DNA of 64,000 nt from JAIQFL01 sp035295745 (lineage in GTDB: Bacteria > Acidobacteriota > Terriglobia > Bryobacterales > Bryobacteraceae): contig DATGIL010000057.1 of NCBI GenBank assembly GCA_035295745.1, positions 62,001 through 126,000 on the forward strand, given 5' to 3'. Below, one piece after another: positions 51,798 through 60,993 of the stretch (positions within the stretch are counted from its first letter, which is position 1; every line of letters starts with the position of its first letter). Below the pieces are notes generated by a model that was not told the DNA's origin, ran no database searches, and saw only the letters and a list, made by a program, of their open reading frames with translations. Both the position numbers and the translations under genes were made by a program.

Positions 51798-52619
51798 CTA
51801 CGGCTTTGGCCGTTGCTGGTAGCGCTCCAGCATGGCGGTCGTGATTTCCGAACTGCCGGGCCATTGACCGCGCCGCCTACCGGAGTGGGTTTGATAGTCG
51901 CCGAGGCGCTCGGGGTCGGGCTCGACGACCTGACCGGCACTGAGAAACAGCAGCCCCGAGCGATCGGTTGGCATCCGTTCGGCGAACGCTTCGGCCAGGT
52001 CGAGGGCTGCCCTAAGCCGGGCCACGATGGAATCCGGGTCGATCGGTTCGCTGGTCATCAAAGCTCGCCATTCCGCAATCGGGTAGCGGGAGTTGCGCCG
52101 GATCTCGGCAATTAGGCCCTCAGGCGTGAAGCCTGGCGACTTTTCGACTGCGGCCCAAATCACCGCACCCAACGGAAGAATCGTTTCGTGGACCGTTACC
52201 AAGTCCATGAGGTCGCGCACCTCTCTGCGTCCTGCCGCGGCCATCACCTTATTTGTGGCCAGGTCAACCGGGTGGAGAATAAACCCGAAAGTCTCATCGG
52301 GCAAGGTGGGGAAAAATCGGAAATCGCTATCCACCACCCACTCGAGCCGGGTACTCGCCGACTGCCTGGCGATTTCCGCAGTGTAGATGAGAGGCAACTG
52401 GCGCAGCCAGGATACGCGAAAACCAGCGGCTTCCAGCGTAGCGGCGTCCGAGAGAGCTGCGGCTGCGACCCGTTCCTCCCGGTCGTGGAAGACGTCGATA
52501 TCTTCGGAATAACGCAGCGCCGATCTCGTTAATGGCGCACCACCAGCAACGTAGCTTTCGGGATCGCGGTGGGATGCGATCAGTCGCAGCACATCGATCT
52601 GGATGTTAGTGAGCGGCAC
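51798..52619 (-). CDS. AbiEii/AbiGii-like nucleotidyltransferase
   Basis: 273 residues. The N-terminal motif YVAGGAPLTRSALRYSEDID is the GG...R.S.DID nucleotidyltransferase signature. FILHPVDLATNKVMAAAGRR and EVRDLMDLVTV match the AbiEii pattern of DL..NK and RDL.D. AbiEii proteins are toxins of type IV-like toxin-antitoxin phage-defence systems that modify tRNA or RNA with nucleotides. The partner gene upstream overlaps by 14 bases. A non-toxic nucleotidyltransferase is possible, since the usual AbiEi antitoxin (winged helix) is not seen. Confidence 0.8.
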   Translation of the reverse strand: MPLTNIQIDVLRLIASHRDPESYVAGGAPLTRSALRYSEDIDVFHDREERVAAAALSDAATLEAAGFRVSWLRQLPLIYTAEIARQSASTRLEWVVDSDFRFFPTLPDETFGFILHPVDLATNKVMAAAGRREVRDLMDLVTVHETILPLGAVIWAAVEKSPGFTPEGLIAEIRRNSRYPIAEWRALMTSEPIDPDSIVARLRAALDLAEAFAERMPTDRSGLLFLSAGQVVEPDPERLGDYQTHSGRRRGQWPGSSEITTAMLERYQQRPKP

Positions 52620-52857
52620 GGCAGGCCTGCTCGATCTGCTCTGCCAGAAAGCGAGCTTCGCGATTTCCCTCGATGCGCAGCCTGCGCGCTACCACCAAGG
52701 CGTCCTCGGGCAATGGGGCATCCAGCATGCGCAGATTCCAAAGCGCTCGAATGCGGAACTCCTGGAACGCACGTCGGTAGAGCGTCACGAAATCGGGATC
52801 TGGCTGGCTGCTCACATTTCTTGTTGTAGCATGGACAATCGGATTGGGACTGGTCAC
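52606..52857 (-). CDS. small partner of the AbiEii-like nucleotidyltransferase
   Basis: 83 residues, helical, with LYRRAFQEFRIRALWNLRML and ALVVARRLRIEGNREARFLA. It lacks a DNA-binding winged helix typical of AbiEi. It overlaps the nucleotidyltransferase start by 14 bases, and its own start overlaps the M48-like stop by four. The tight pair suggests a toxin-antitoxin-like module in which this is the antidote, or an accessory subunit. Confidence 0.65.
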   Translation of the reverse strand: MTSPNPIVHATTRNVSSQPDPDFVTLYRRAFQEFRIRALWNLRMLDAPLPEDALVVARRLRIEGNREARFLAEQIEQACRAAH

Positions 52858-53621
52858 GTCTTCAGCGGGATTTCAGAGATGCCTGGATGTGGGCGAACTC
52901 TGCGCTGGTCTCGTAGGTGCGTGCGGGGCAGTTTGCCGATCGCGTCCCGGATTGCGGACACGCGTTGATCGCGTGAAGGCATGGGTTGAGATACGAGGGT
53001 GCCCTCCTCCGCCGCTGGTTGAACGCGCTCTATGTACGAAGCGAGGCTGGCGGGATCGTATCCGGCCGCGGACATCGCTTGCACCGCAAGGTAGTCGGCT
53101 TCGCGCTCGTTGGCTCGCTGGAATGTGAGAAGACCCAAGTGAAGAGCCAGAGCAGGTCCGTTCGCGCCACGCGCCGGCGCGCCGATCAGGCCAATTTGCG
53201 ACTTGGCGGCCAGTCGCGTCGCATGGCGCGCTGCGACGTGCGCCATAGCGTGCGCCAACATTCCGGCGAACTCGTCCTCATTCCGGGCAGCCAGGATCAG
53301 ATCCGTCGAGACGAAGACGAATCCGCCGGGGAAAGCCGCAGGCTCATGAGTCGGCACGCTCGAGGGGCCTCGGACCGTTTCGAATTCGTAAGTCCATTCC
53401 GGCGGGAACTGTGCGGCGAGCCTGGCGCCGACGCGCTGCACGTAGCCCCCGACCTCCGCGTCGTCCAAAGGCATTGCGGTCTTGCGAAATTCCGCCGACA
53501 GTTGCTGGCCGAGCTCAATCTCCCTCTCTTTACTGAAGAAATTAACTCCCCTCCCGGGCGGCGGAGCCTGGGCGTGTACGATTCCAACGGACAGCACGGC
53601 AACGCACCAGAGAGCACACAT
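52854..53621 (-). CDS. M48-family-like protein with altered active site
   Basis: 255 residues from ATG at 53621 with AAGGTG upstream. A short signal peptide is visible (CALWCVAVLSVGIVHA). The M48 layout is kept: FPGGFVFVSTDLI, the zinc-helix region LAHAMAHVAARHATR, and NEREADYLAVQAMSAAGYDP with the third ligand Glu. The zinc motif reads HAMAH, so the catalytic Glu of HExxH is replaced by Ala (codon GCT at 53246-53248 region). The two His and the downstream Glu could still bind zinc, but peptidase activity should be lost. It probably acts as a binding or chaperone-like periplasmic protein. Confidence 0.85.
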   Translation of the reverse strand: MCALWCVAVLSVGIVHAQAPPPGRGVNFFSKEREIELGQQLSAEFRKTAMPLDDAEVGGYVQRVGARLAAQFPPEWTYEFETVRGPSSVPTHEPAAFPGGFVFVSTDLILAARNEDEFAGMLAHAMAHVAARHATRLAAKSQIGLIGAPARGANGPALALHLGLLTFQRANEREADYLAVQAMSAAGYDPASLASYIERVQPAAEEGTLVSQPMPSRDQRVSAIRDAIGKLPRTHLRDQRRVRPHPGISEIPLKT

Positions 53622-53681
53622 GGAATTCACCTTTGCGCTTCTGGGACGCGCCACCGTGCCAGTTCGTTTCGTCATCTTCGC

Positions 53682-53900
53682 CTACGGAATGGTGGTGAGT
53701 GCTCCGGCCGAGATGTACCAGACGCAGCCCGTGCAGTTGGCGCGCCCGTCGGAGGTGTCGTCGCAGATCCAGAGATTGCCAAGCCGGTCCAAATTTGCAG
53801 TAAGTTTTCTGTGGCCGCCGACGAAGAGGAATCCGGGCGTCGCGCCGGTATCGCGATTGATGCCGCCCGAAGATTGGGTGAGCAGTGGAGCAGGCGTCAC
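53682..53900 (-). CDS. hypothetical small protein or gene remnant
   Basis: 72 codons from a GTG start. The translation GATPGFLFVGGHRKLTANLD then RLGNLWICDDTSDGRANC looks like one or two propeller blades cut from a longer protein. There is no signal peptide and only a weak ribosome-binding site. It lies between the DUF3467 and M48-like genes on the same strand. It may be a relic of a larger gene. Confidence 0.35.
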   Translation of the reverse strand: MTPAPLLTQSSGGINRDTGATPGFLFVGGHRKLTANLDRLGNLWICDDTSDGRANCTGCVWYISAGALTTIP

Positions 53901-53936
53901 CGGCCTGCTCTCGTCCGAGTGTTCGCGCCGCTTCGC

Positions 53937-54227
53937 TTATTGCACGATGCCGCCGGGGGTCTGCGGCTCCAACCGAATCTCGCCAAAGGCGGACTCGTAT
54001 TGCGTCACATTCTGCTGGAGTACGTTGAGCAGAGCTTTCGCCTGTTGCGGGCTGACATACACGCCCTGGAAGTTCTGGATGGATACGCTATCCGGTGCAG
54101 TTTGATTGACTCGGCCGAACAGGAGGAAGAAATCCCACAGATTCACGCGCACTTGCACGCTGTTCGCATAGTTCTCGCGATAATCCGCGGTATTCAACAA
54201 TTGAATTCTCGGGGCAGGCTGAGTCAT
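53937..54227 (-). CDS. DUF3467-family protein
   Basis: 96 residues with the DUF3467 pattern: YRENYANSVQVRVNLWDFFL followed by LFGRVNQ and, in the second half, GVYVSPQQAKALLNVLQQNV. The fold is a small beta/helix unit found in bacteria and archaea with unknown function. There is no signal peptide. A GGAAG box is close to the ATG. It is divergent from the TonB receptor gene, 54 bases apart. Confidence 0.85.
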   Translation of the reverse strand: MTQPAPRIQLLNTADYRENYANSVQVRVNLWDFFLLFGRVNQTAPDSVSIQNFQGVYVSPQQAKALLNVLQQNVTQYESAFGEIRLEPQTPGGIVQ

Positions 54228-54281
54228 AGCTTCCAGCGTATCACCTGGCCAAGCTCACTATGACACAATGGTCATTTCCCT

Positions 54282-57200
54282 ATGAGAGCCGGCCTCGTTG
54301 TCTCCTTTTGCGTAGCCTTTGCCGCCTGTGCGCAAACGCCCTTGGGCACTGTCACAGGACTGGCGATTGACCCGTCCGGCGCGACGATTGCCAACACGTC
54401 GATTACGCTGACCAACGAGAGTACGGGCGTCAAGCGAACCACGTCGAGCAACAACGCGGGTGACTATTCGTTTCCCGATCTGCCTCCCGGCCCCTACCGT
54501 TTGCAGGCCACCGCCACGGGATTCCGCGCTCTGGAGACTCGAGCGTTTGCGGTAGAGGCCTATCGGACCACGCGGCAAGACCTTCACCTCGAACTGGCCG
54601 GCTCCTCTTCGGAAGTGCAGGTCACCGACGCAGCATCGCCGGTGGTGCAGGTCGATACACCCGCGGTTTCGTCGGGCTTGCTCACGCGGCAGATTATCGA
54701 CTTGCCGACGAACTTGCGCAGCGTGTCGAAAAATTCGGGCGACTCGGGCCTGATCTCTGCGATCATGCCGCTCACGGTGCCCGGCGTGGTGCAGGTAGGG
54801 AACGGCGCCAAGTGGCTGACCCCAGGCGCGGGAGCGAGCAGCACCAAGGTAAAGGTGGACGGCATCGAGACCACTTTCGGCAATTTTGGTAGTCCCGACA
54901 ATGTTTCGCAGCCTTCCGTGGAGGCCGTGCAGGAGTTTACGGCGAACATCATGACGACGCGCGCAGAGTTCGGCGGTATGGGCACCATCACCACCGGCAC
55001 ACGCTCGGGCAACAACGAATTTCATGGCGGCGTTTTCTGGTACGTCCGCAACAGCGCCACTGACGCGCGCAACTTCTTCGCGGTGGCCAAGCCTTATCAA
55101 AACCTGCACAACTACGGGGGGACGTTCGGCGGTCCCATTCGCAAGGACAAAACCTTTTTCTTCGCCGATTTCGATGGCGAGCACGGCACCGCCGCGGTGT
55201 TGTTCAGTGCCAACGTGCCGACGGTGGCCATGCGGCAGGGCGATTTTGGCACAACGGCGCTGAAGAATCCTTTTACCGGAGTGAATCCGTTTAACGGCAG
55301 CACCATCCTGCCCCAATTCATCAACCAGCAGGCGCTGGCGGCGCAGAATCTATTTTTTCCGTTGCCGAACTTCGGTCCACCCACGCTGACGGCGGGAAAC
55401 TATCGCGCGTTCGCGAATGGGCCGGAGGATCACCGCACTGAGGAGATCCGCCTCGATCACAATTTCACCTCACGGCACTCCGCTTTCCTGCGGTTTGAGA
55501 ATCGGAAGGACGACTACCAGATTCCCGGCGCACGTTCCCCGTTGCCGCTCACGTCGTTCGGCCCTTCGGACAACACCCGCCGCGTCAACTTCTTCACGCT
55601 CGGCGATGTGGATACGATCCGCCCCACGATGGTGAACGAGTTTCGCGCGGGTGTAGTGATCCTGGTGTCCGGCAGCAGCGCGCAGTTCGACGGCCAGAGC
55701 GTGCTCTCGCAACTCGGCATTCAGGGTCTACCCAATTACGGCCACATCAACAATTTGCCCATCTTCAGCATCGCCGGCCTGAGCGGCGACACCATCAACC
55801 TGCTGAACCCCGTCAACGACGGGCATGCGCAGCTTGCCGACAATCTAAGCTGGGTGCGCGGACGGCACTCGATGAAGTTTGGGATCGAGGAGATCAATTG
55901 GTTTGTGAATCGTTACATGCCGAACACGTCGGGCAATCCCGTGTTCGGCAGTTTCTCGTTCACGGCGTCGAAGTTCACCGGCAATGCATATGCCGATTTT
56001 CTGCTGGGGCTGCCGGCTACGGTCACGCAGATCTCGCCGTTTCCTCCGCAGTACGATCGATTCCGCGACTGGGCCACGTATGCGCAGGACGATTTTAAGG
56101 TCACTCCGCGGCTGACTCTCATTTACGGGCTGCGATGGGAATACAACGGTCCGGCATACGCGCTCAACGGCAATCTCTACTCGTTCGACCTGGCGACGGG
56201 GAAGATCGTGGTGCCGAGCCAGGCTTCTCTGAAATTCATCAGTCCTTACTTTCCCTCCGCTCTGCCGGTGGAGACGGCCGGCCAGATGGGCGTGGGGCAA
56301 TCCCTGCGTCATGGCGACAAGAATAATGTCGCGCCGCGCTTCGGGTTCGCGTATCAGCTCGACCGCGCGGCGAAGACGGTGATCCGCGGCGGATGGGGTG
56401 TCTACTACTCACACTACTCGGCGAATGTTCCGGTGGGCCTGGCTTCGGGACCGTTCTCAGCGAACCTGGTGACGACGAACAACGTCGTCAACGGGCAGCC
56501 GCTTTTCACCTTGGCGAATCCTTTCAATACGCCGGGGACGCCTGGGACACTCGCGCTGAGAGCAGTGAGCCCCAACCTGCTCAACAGCTACGTACAGCAG
56601 TACACGCTGTCGTTGGAGCGGGAACTGACGCGCAATATCGGTCTGCGGATCAGCTATATCGGATCGAAGGGCACGCAGTTGGCCTACCGCCGCGATGTCA
56701 ATCAGCCATTGGCTTCCACGACGCCGTTCAACAATGCGCGCCGGCCGTATCCGCTTTTCGGCACCATCAACTATGCCGATAACGGCGCGAACATGCTGTA
56801 CAGCGGACTTCAGGTGCAGGTGGAGAAGCGCGTCAGCCGCGGCCTGATGTTTACTTCCACCTGGACTTGGGCCAAAGAAATCAGCGATACCGACGACACC
56901 GACGATTTCGAGCTGAACAACACTATCGAAGACACCTATAGCCGCGCGCGCGATCGCGGCAACGTTTACTCCGTGCCGCGCCACCAGTGGCTGAATCAGG
57001 CTCTCTACGAATTGCCCCTGGGACGCGGACGACTGGCCAGCGGATGGCAATTGAACGGGCTGCTCAATCTGAGCACAGGCAACTGGTTCACCCCGCTGAT
57101 TTCCGGACCCGATCCGACCAACACCAATCAGACCACCCTGCGCCCCGACCTGGTTACACCCACGGTCGCGATGCCGCGAACGCTGAACGAATGGTTCGAT

Positions 57201-57521
57201 CCCTCCGCATTCGCCACGCCCGCCAATGGCGTGTGGGGCAACGCGGGACGTGGCATTATCGAGGGGCCGGGATACGTGCTCTTCAACGTGGGCATCGGGA
57301 AGACGGTGCGCTTGGAGAAACTAGGCGCCGTGCAGTTGACGGCCTCGTTCACCAACGTCTTGAACCACACCAACCTCGGCGAACCCTCTGGTGGAGGAAG
57401 TCCCCTTCCGGGGCAGGTGGTTGTGAATAACGTAAACGGCGGCAAAATCACGGCGACCCACATCTTTCCGCCGGCGGGTGCTCCGCGCACGGGTCAGTTG
57501 GGATTGAGGTGGAATTTCTGA
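54282..57521 (+). CDS. Oar-like TonB-dependent receptor
   Basis: 1079 residues. A signal peptide (MRAGLVVSFCVAFAACAQ) is followed by a carboxypeptidase-regulatory domain at about 20-105 (GLAIDPSGATIANTSITLTN, GDYSFPDLPPGPYRLQATA). A plug region follows (about 115-240, VKVDGIETTFGNFGSPDN). The C-terminal 22-strand barrel ends in the typical terminal Phe (GQLGLRWNF). Phrases such as NLHNYGGTFGGPIRKDKTFF match the Oar-like group. These outer-membrane proteins are abundant in Acidobacteriota and are thought to take up oligosaccharides or act as adhesins. It overlaps the patatin gene by 13 bases. Confidence 0.92.
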   Translation: MRAGLVVSFCVAFAACAQTPLGTVTGLAIDPSGATIANTSITLTNESTGVKRTTSSNNAGDYSFPDLPPGPYRLQATATGFRALETRAFAVEAYRTTRQDLHLELAGSSSEVQVTDAASPVVQVDTPAVSSGLLTRQIIDLPTNLRSVSKNSGDSGLISAIMPLTVPGVVQVGNGAKWLTPGAGASSTKVKVDGIETTFGNFGSPDNVSQPSVEAVQEFTANIMTTRAEFGGMGTITTGTRSGNNEFHGGVFWYVRNSATDARNFFAVAKPYQNLHNYGGTFGGPIRKDKTFFFADFDGEHGTAAVLFSANVPTVAMRQGDFGTTALKNPFTGVNPFNGSTILPQFINQQALAAQNLFFPLPNFGPPTLTAGNYRAFANGPEDHRTEEIRLDHNFTSRHSAFLRFENRKDDYQIPGARSPLPLTSFGPSDNTRRVNFFTLGDVDTIRPTMVNEFRAGVVILVSGSSAQFDGQSVLSQLGIQGLPNYGHINNLPIFSIAGLSGDTINLLNPVNDGHAQLADNLSWVRGRHSMKFGIEEINWFVNRYMPNTSGNPVFGSFSFTASKFTGNAYADFLLGLPATVTQISPFPPQYDRFRDWATYAQDDFKVTPRLTLIYGLRWEYNGPAYALNGNLYSFDLATGKIVVPSQASLKFISPYFPSALPVETAGQMGVGQSLRHGDKNNVAPRFGFAYQLDRAAKTVIRGGWGVYYSHYSANVPVGLASGPFSANLVTTNNVVNGQPLFTLANPFNTPGTPGTLALRAVSPNLLNSYVQQYTLSLERELTRNIGLRISYIGSKGTQLAYRRDVNQPLASTTPFNNARRPYPLFGTINYADNGANMLYSGLQVQVEKRVSRGLMFTSTWTWAKEISDTDDTDDFELNNTIEDTYSRARDRGNVYSVPRHQWLNQALYELPLGRGRLASGWQLNGLLNLSTGNWFTPLISGPDPTNTNQTTLRPDLVTPTVAMPRTLNEWFDPSAFATPANGVWGNAGRGIIEGPGYVLFNVGIGKTVRLEKLGAVQLTASFTNVLNHTNLGEPSGGGSPLPGQVVVNNVNGGKITATHIFPPAGAPRTGQLGLRWNF

Positions 57522-59470
57522 TCCTCGAACGGATTCTCGCAGTGTTGCAGTACCTCTTTGTGCTGCGAGTGCCGTTGTTGATTGGTCTGCTTCTGATTGC
57601 GCTCCCGCTGATTGCATTCTTCACGCCGGTGCGCACTCTGCTACGCGGGCTCTTCGATCTTACGCCCGCAAGCCTCTTCGTGGTCACGTTGACGGCGTTT
57701 GCCGTGTCCGGGATGGTGTGTGTGACCGCCTCGACGGTTTGGCTGCACGGGCCCGAGCGCTTCCGGATTCCGGCGCCTGGTTGGGAGCCGCAGTGGTGGT
57801 GGGTGCTGGTGGCGATTCCGGTTCCCCTGCTCGCATTCTCGCTCGGCTTCTCAAAGAAGCAGGGCCGTTGGTTGCCCGGATTGGTGGCAGCGTTGGTATC
57901 GGGCTCGGCTCTGGCGCTGCTGCTCGCCTGGCTTCTAACGTCGACGCGGTGGAACGGCGCTCAGGACCTGCGTAGCTGGCTGGAGTCGCACTATGGACAG
58001 TTCCTGGCGGGTTATGTGGATTTGGCTTCGTGGCGCGACCACATGATGGCAGCCGCCGCCTTCGCGGCTAGCCTGACCCTCTACGGCATAGTGGGGGTGA
58101 TCGGCAGACTGCAACTTGGCAAGGGCCACACTGTTCCGGTCTTGTCCTCGGCTCTGATGCTGATCTTGAACATCGGCTGGATGGCTGCGGCGGTGGCCTT
58201 CTTCTTCGACGCGTGGCGCGTTCCCATCTTCCTCGTATTCGCAGTGCTGGCGTTGATCACGGCGCAATCACGGAGGTCCGACCACTACTACACGCTGCGG
58301 CCTTGCCAGCCGGGCGTGGGAGCGCCGCCGCCGTGGGAAGCGATCACCGCGGGCGGCCGTCAACGCGTGATCGTAGCCGCAGTGAATGGCGGCGGCATCC
58401 AGGCGAGCGCCTGGGCCGCCCAAGTCTTCGAAGGTCTGTGCGACGACTGCCGCGCGATTGGCAAGGACTTCGCGAGATTTCTGCGAATGATCAGTTCGGT
58501 CTCAGGCGGCAGTGTGGGATCGACCTTCTTTCTGCATTGGCTGACGCGGCCGCACGATGCGCGCCGGCCAGTAGAGGCGTCGGTCGAATCCAGCCTGGAC
58601 GAAGTCGGGTGGGGCTTGGCCTTTCCTGACTTCCTGCGCGCCTTGAATCCCTGGATCTTCGGCGGTCTGATCGGGCGCGGGCGCGCGCTGGAGATCGCGT
58701 GGCGGTTGGGTGGCGCGACCGATGCAAGCGGACGCGGCCAGTTGGACGAGCCCCTGGGAGAGTGGAACGGCGCCGTAAAAGACGGCGTACTGCCGGCAAT
58801 CGTGATGAATGGCACCCTGGTGGAATCGGGTAAACGTTTCCTGCTGGGAACTACACTGCTGAATGCCGCCAACAATCCGGACCATGCTTGGGTGACCGCC
58901 AATCAACTCCACACCATCGACGGCAAGGAGTTCGACGTGGGTGTGGTGACGGCAGCGCGCTTGTCATCCACCTTCACGTACGTCACGCCGGTATCGCGGG
59001 CGCAGACGAAGGCCCCCATGCCGCATATCGCGGATGGAGGCTATTACGACAACTTCGGAATGGCGACGCTGGTAGAGTGGCTCGACGAGGCCCTGCGCGG
59101 CGCGGAGGGGCGAGTCTCGAGCGTCCTGGTGCTGCAGATTCGCGGCAACAAGGTCGGGACTTCGGACGCGACGCCGCCGGCGAAAAACCGCGGTTGGTTC
59201 TTTCAGGCAATGGCGCCCTTTACGACGCTGCTGGCGGTGAGGGATAGCGGCCAGGTGGCGCACAACAATATCGAACTCGCCTTGCTGCAGCAGAAATGGG
59301 CCGCGAAGGGAGTTGACATCCAGAGCGTCACCTTCGAGTTCGGGGTGGAGAAGCCTCCGCTGACCTGGCACCTGACACCCGAAGAGATTCGTGCAATTCG
59401 GACCGCCTGGCAAGAAGATATGACGGAGTGCCGTGAGGCAGTGAAGAGTTTCGTTGAAGGAGAGTCGTAA
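57509..59470 (+). CDS. membrane-anchored patatin-like phospholipase
   Basis: 653 residues from a GTG that overlaps the TonB receptor stop. The N-terminal 250 residues hold about six hydrophobic helices. The patatin domain follows, with oxyanion loop AVNGGGIQASAWAAQVFEGL, nucleophile Ser in MISSVSGGSVGSTFF (GxSxG) and the catalytic Asp in IADGGYYDNFGMATL. It should hydrolyse acyl esters in lipids near the inner membrane. Fusion to a multi-helix membrane part is uncommon. It is followed six bases later by a secreted protein gene, so the three genes are probably co-transcribed. Confidence 0.88.
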   Translation: MEFLILERILAVLQYLFVLRVPLLIGLLLIALPLIAFFTPVRTLLRGLFDLTPASLFVVTLTAFAVSGMVCVTASTVWLHGPERFRIPAPGWEPQWWWVLVAIPVPLLAFSLGFSKKQGRWLPGLVAALVSGSALALLLAWLLTSTRWNGAQDLRSWLESHYGQFLAGYVDLASWRDHMMAAAAFAASLTLYGIVGVIGRLQLGKGHTVPVLSSALMLILNIGWMAAAVAFFFDAWRVPIFLVFAVLALITAQSRRSDHYYTLRPCQPGVGAPPPWEAITAGGRQRVIVAAVNGGGIQASAWAAQVFEGLCDDCRAIGKDFARFLRMISSVSGGSVGSTFFLHWLTRPHDARRPVEASVESSLDEVGWGLAFPDFLRALNPWIFGGLIGRGRALEIAWRLGGATDASGRGQLDEPLGEWNGAVKDGVLPAIVMNGTLVESGKRFLLGTTLLNAANNPDHAWVTANQLHTIDGKEFDVGVVTAARLSSTFTYVTPVSRAQTKAPMPHIADGGYYDNFGMATLVEWLDEALRGAEGRVSSVLVLQIRGNKVGTSDATPPAKNRGWFFQAMAPFTTLLAVRDSGQVAHNNIELALLQQKWAAKGVDIQSVTFEFGVEKPPLTWHLTPEEIRAIRTAWQEDMTECREAVKSFVEGES

Positions 59471-59475
59471 GTTTC

Positions 59476-60339
59476 ATGCGATGGATCGTGCCCAGCCTCC
59501 TGATCGCCGGTATGCCGATCGCCCTGTCTGCGGCCAGCGGTGATGCATCTGCCGAGAACTCCGCCGCTGAGATCGCCTCCCACGTCGCCAAAGCGGAACG
59601 GGCGCTTCCGTGGCTCTGGTCGTCCACTGTGGAAGGCGTAGCCGATATCTCGTACACATACAAAGAGCAGTTGTCGCGCCGTATCCTCACACGGAATGGC
59701 AAGGAGGTTCCGCCTGCCCGCGGCACCAGTGGGCTGGGGGCGTGGCGCACTCTGCAGTTTGAAAGAGTGCCGCTCGACTGGGGCGCTTTCTTGCGATGCC
59801 TGTCGCAGGACGGAGCTTCTCCATGCTCGAAGGAATGGAACCAGGAGCTTGAGCGGCAGGTGAGTCGACGGGACTCGCTCACGCCCGAGATGCGGGCCAA
59901 GATCGATGCTACCCGCGAAGAGCGCCGCCAACGCCGCCGCGACTTCTGGGACGATTTTCCCAACGCGTTCCGCTTCGAGGCCTCCGGAATCGACCAACTA
60001 CTCTTTTCCCCTTTGCCGGGGTACCAGACTGAGCACGGCGCACCAGATGGGCTTTTGAAAGCGATCAGCGGAAAGCTCACATTCGACCCGTCCACGTTCG
60101 AGATCACGCGCCTGGAGTACGATCTGACTCGCGACGTGGAAGAGCCCTTCGCGCGCCTGGCGAAGAGCGCACATTTCGAAATCGAATTGATGAAGGTTGA
60201 GGAGCACTACGTTCCGCGCGTGGTTGCGACGCATAAGAAGGCGGGCAAGTCGGGCGAAACCGTGGAAGAGACGACGGTGTTCTCGGATTATCGAAGATTT
60301 GGGGCGGACAGCAAAATCTTATTCGGCGACCCGAAGTAA
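59476..60339 (+). CDS. secreted protein, uncharacterised
   Basis: 287 residues with a signal peptide (RWIVPSLLIAGMPIALSAAS). The mature part has HVAKAERALPWLWSSTVEGV, a charged helix-rich centre (EMRAKIDATREERRQRRRDF) and a beta-rich end (GKLTFDPSTFEITRLEYDL, VVATHKKAGKSGETVEETT). The style resembles outer-membrane or periplasmic lipoprotein-carrier-like folds, but I assign no family. A fragment of a second copy of this gene remains at 61210-61262. Confidence 0.75.
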   Translation: MRWIVPSLLIAGMPIALSAASGDASAENSAAEIASHVAKAERALPWLWSSTVEGVADISYTYKEQLSRRILTRNGKEVPPARGTSGLGAWRTLQFERVPLDWGAFLRCLSQDGASPCSKEWNQELERQVSRRDSLTPEMRAKIDATREERRQRRRDFWDDFPNAFRFEASGIDQLLFSPLPGYQTEHGAPDGLLKAISGKLTFDPSTFEITRLEYDLTRDVEEPFARLAKSAHFEIELMKVEEHYVPRVVATHKKAGKSGETVEETTVFSDYRRFGADSKILFGDPK

Positions 60340-60345
60340 CCACCA

Positions 60346-60440
60346 TCATCCCTTCACAGCGACCAGCGGCTTCGTCATGCCGCACTGGCGTTCGCAGATC
60401 AGTCGATCTTCCGCAAACTGACACATCCCGACGGCTCCTC
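60346..60440 (-). pseudogene. remnant of a methyltransferase gene 3' end
   Basis: On the minus strand this reads FAEDRLICERQCGMTKPLVAV and a stop. It matches the end of the intact methyltransferase at 61273 (FPGARLIRERLCGVTKSLVA). DNA identity over about 70 bases is roughly 80%. The remainder of the gene is gone; the cytochrome P460 gene begins its 3' end here. Confidence 0.75.
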
Positions 60441-60993
60441 ACCTCTGGCCGTAGTCGGTAAAAACGTAATCCCTCGTCTTTGCGCTCGTATGGCACGCCA
60501 ACCCGCACTTGGCATCGTTCCCCTGCGGCGGCGTCCCCGTTGAGGTGCCGGGCTTGAATGTATCGGACGCCGCGTCGTAATCGAACACGGCATATCCCCA
60601 TCCGCCGCTGTCCGCGAACCTCTTGCTGTCCTTTACCATGAAGTCCACATTCACCAGCTTGCCCGGGACCGTCGCATCCGGGAAGAACTCGTTCTGCTTC
60701 GGGGTCCAATGGACCTTAGCCATCTTAGCGCCGTCAGGGAAAGGCTTACCGTTGCCGGGGATACCGGCCCGATAGGCCTGGATCATCGCGGGATTGCCGA
60801 GGATTACCGCGACCAACCTTTCATTCCGGCTGATGGAGATAGCCTGCCATGCTTCATATCCTCTGAACTCAGAGAACGCCAGCCCGCCCGGCACCTTCAC
60901 GGTGTACTTGTCCTCGCCACCCAGAGCCAGTGCCAGTAGAACACAGAGAAATACCCCAAGGAACACACTTACTCGAAGACTTTTGCGTTTCAT
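60439..60993 (-). CDS. cytochrome P460-family protein
   Basis: 184 residues from ATG at 60993, after a GGAG box; the frame is open to 61047. A signal peptide is present (SLRVSVFLGVFLCVLLALAL). AFSEFRGYEAWQAISISRN matches the start of the cytochrome_P460 domain, and the C-terminus NDAKCGLACHTSAKTRDYVF carries the covalent heme site as CxxxCH. P460 enzymes oxidise hydroxylamine or NO, but many relatives are uncharacterised; here its role is unknown. It lies between pieces of a decayed duplication. Confidence 0.88.
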   Translation of the reverse strand: MKRKSLRVSVFLGVFLCVLLALALGGEDKYTVKVPGGLAFSEFRGYEAWQAISISRNERLVAVILGNPAMIQAYRAGIPGNGKPFPDGAKMAKVHWTPKQNEFFPDATVPGKLVNVDFMVKDSKRFADSGGWGYAVFDYDAASDTFKPGTSTGTPPQGNDAKCGLACHTSAKTRDYVFTDYGQR

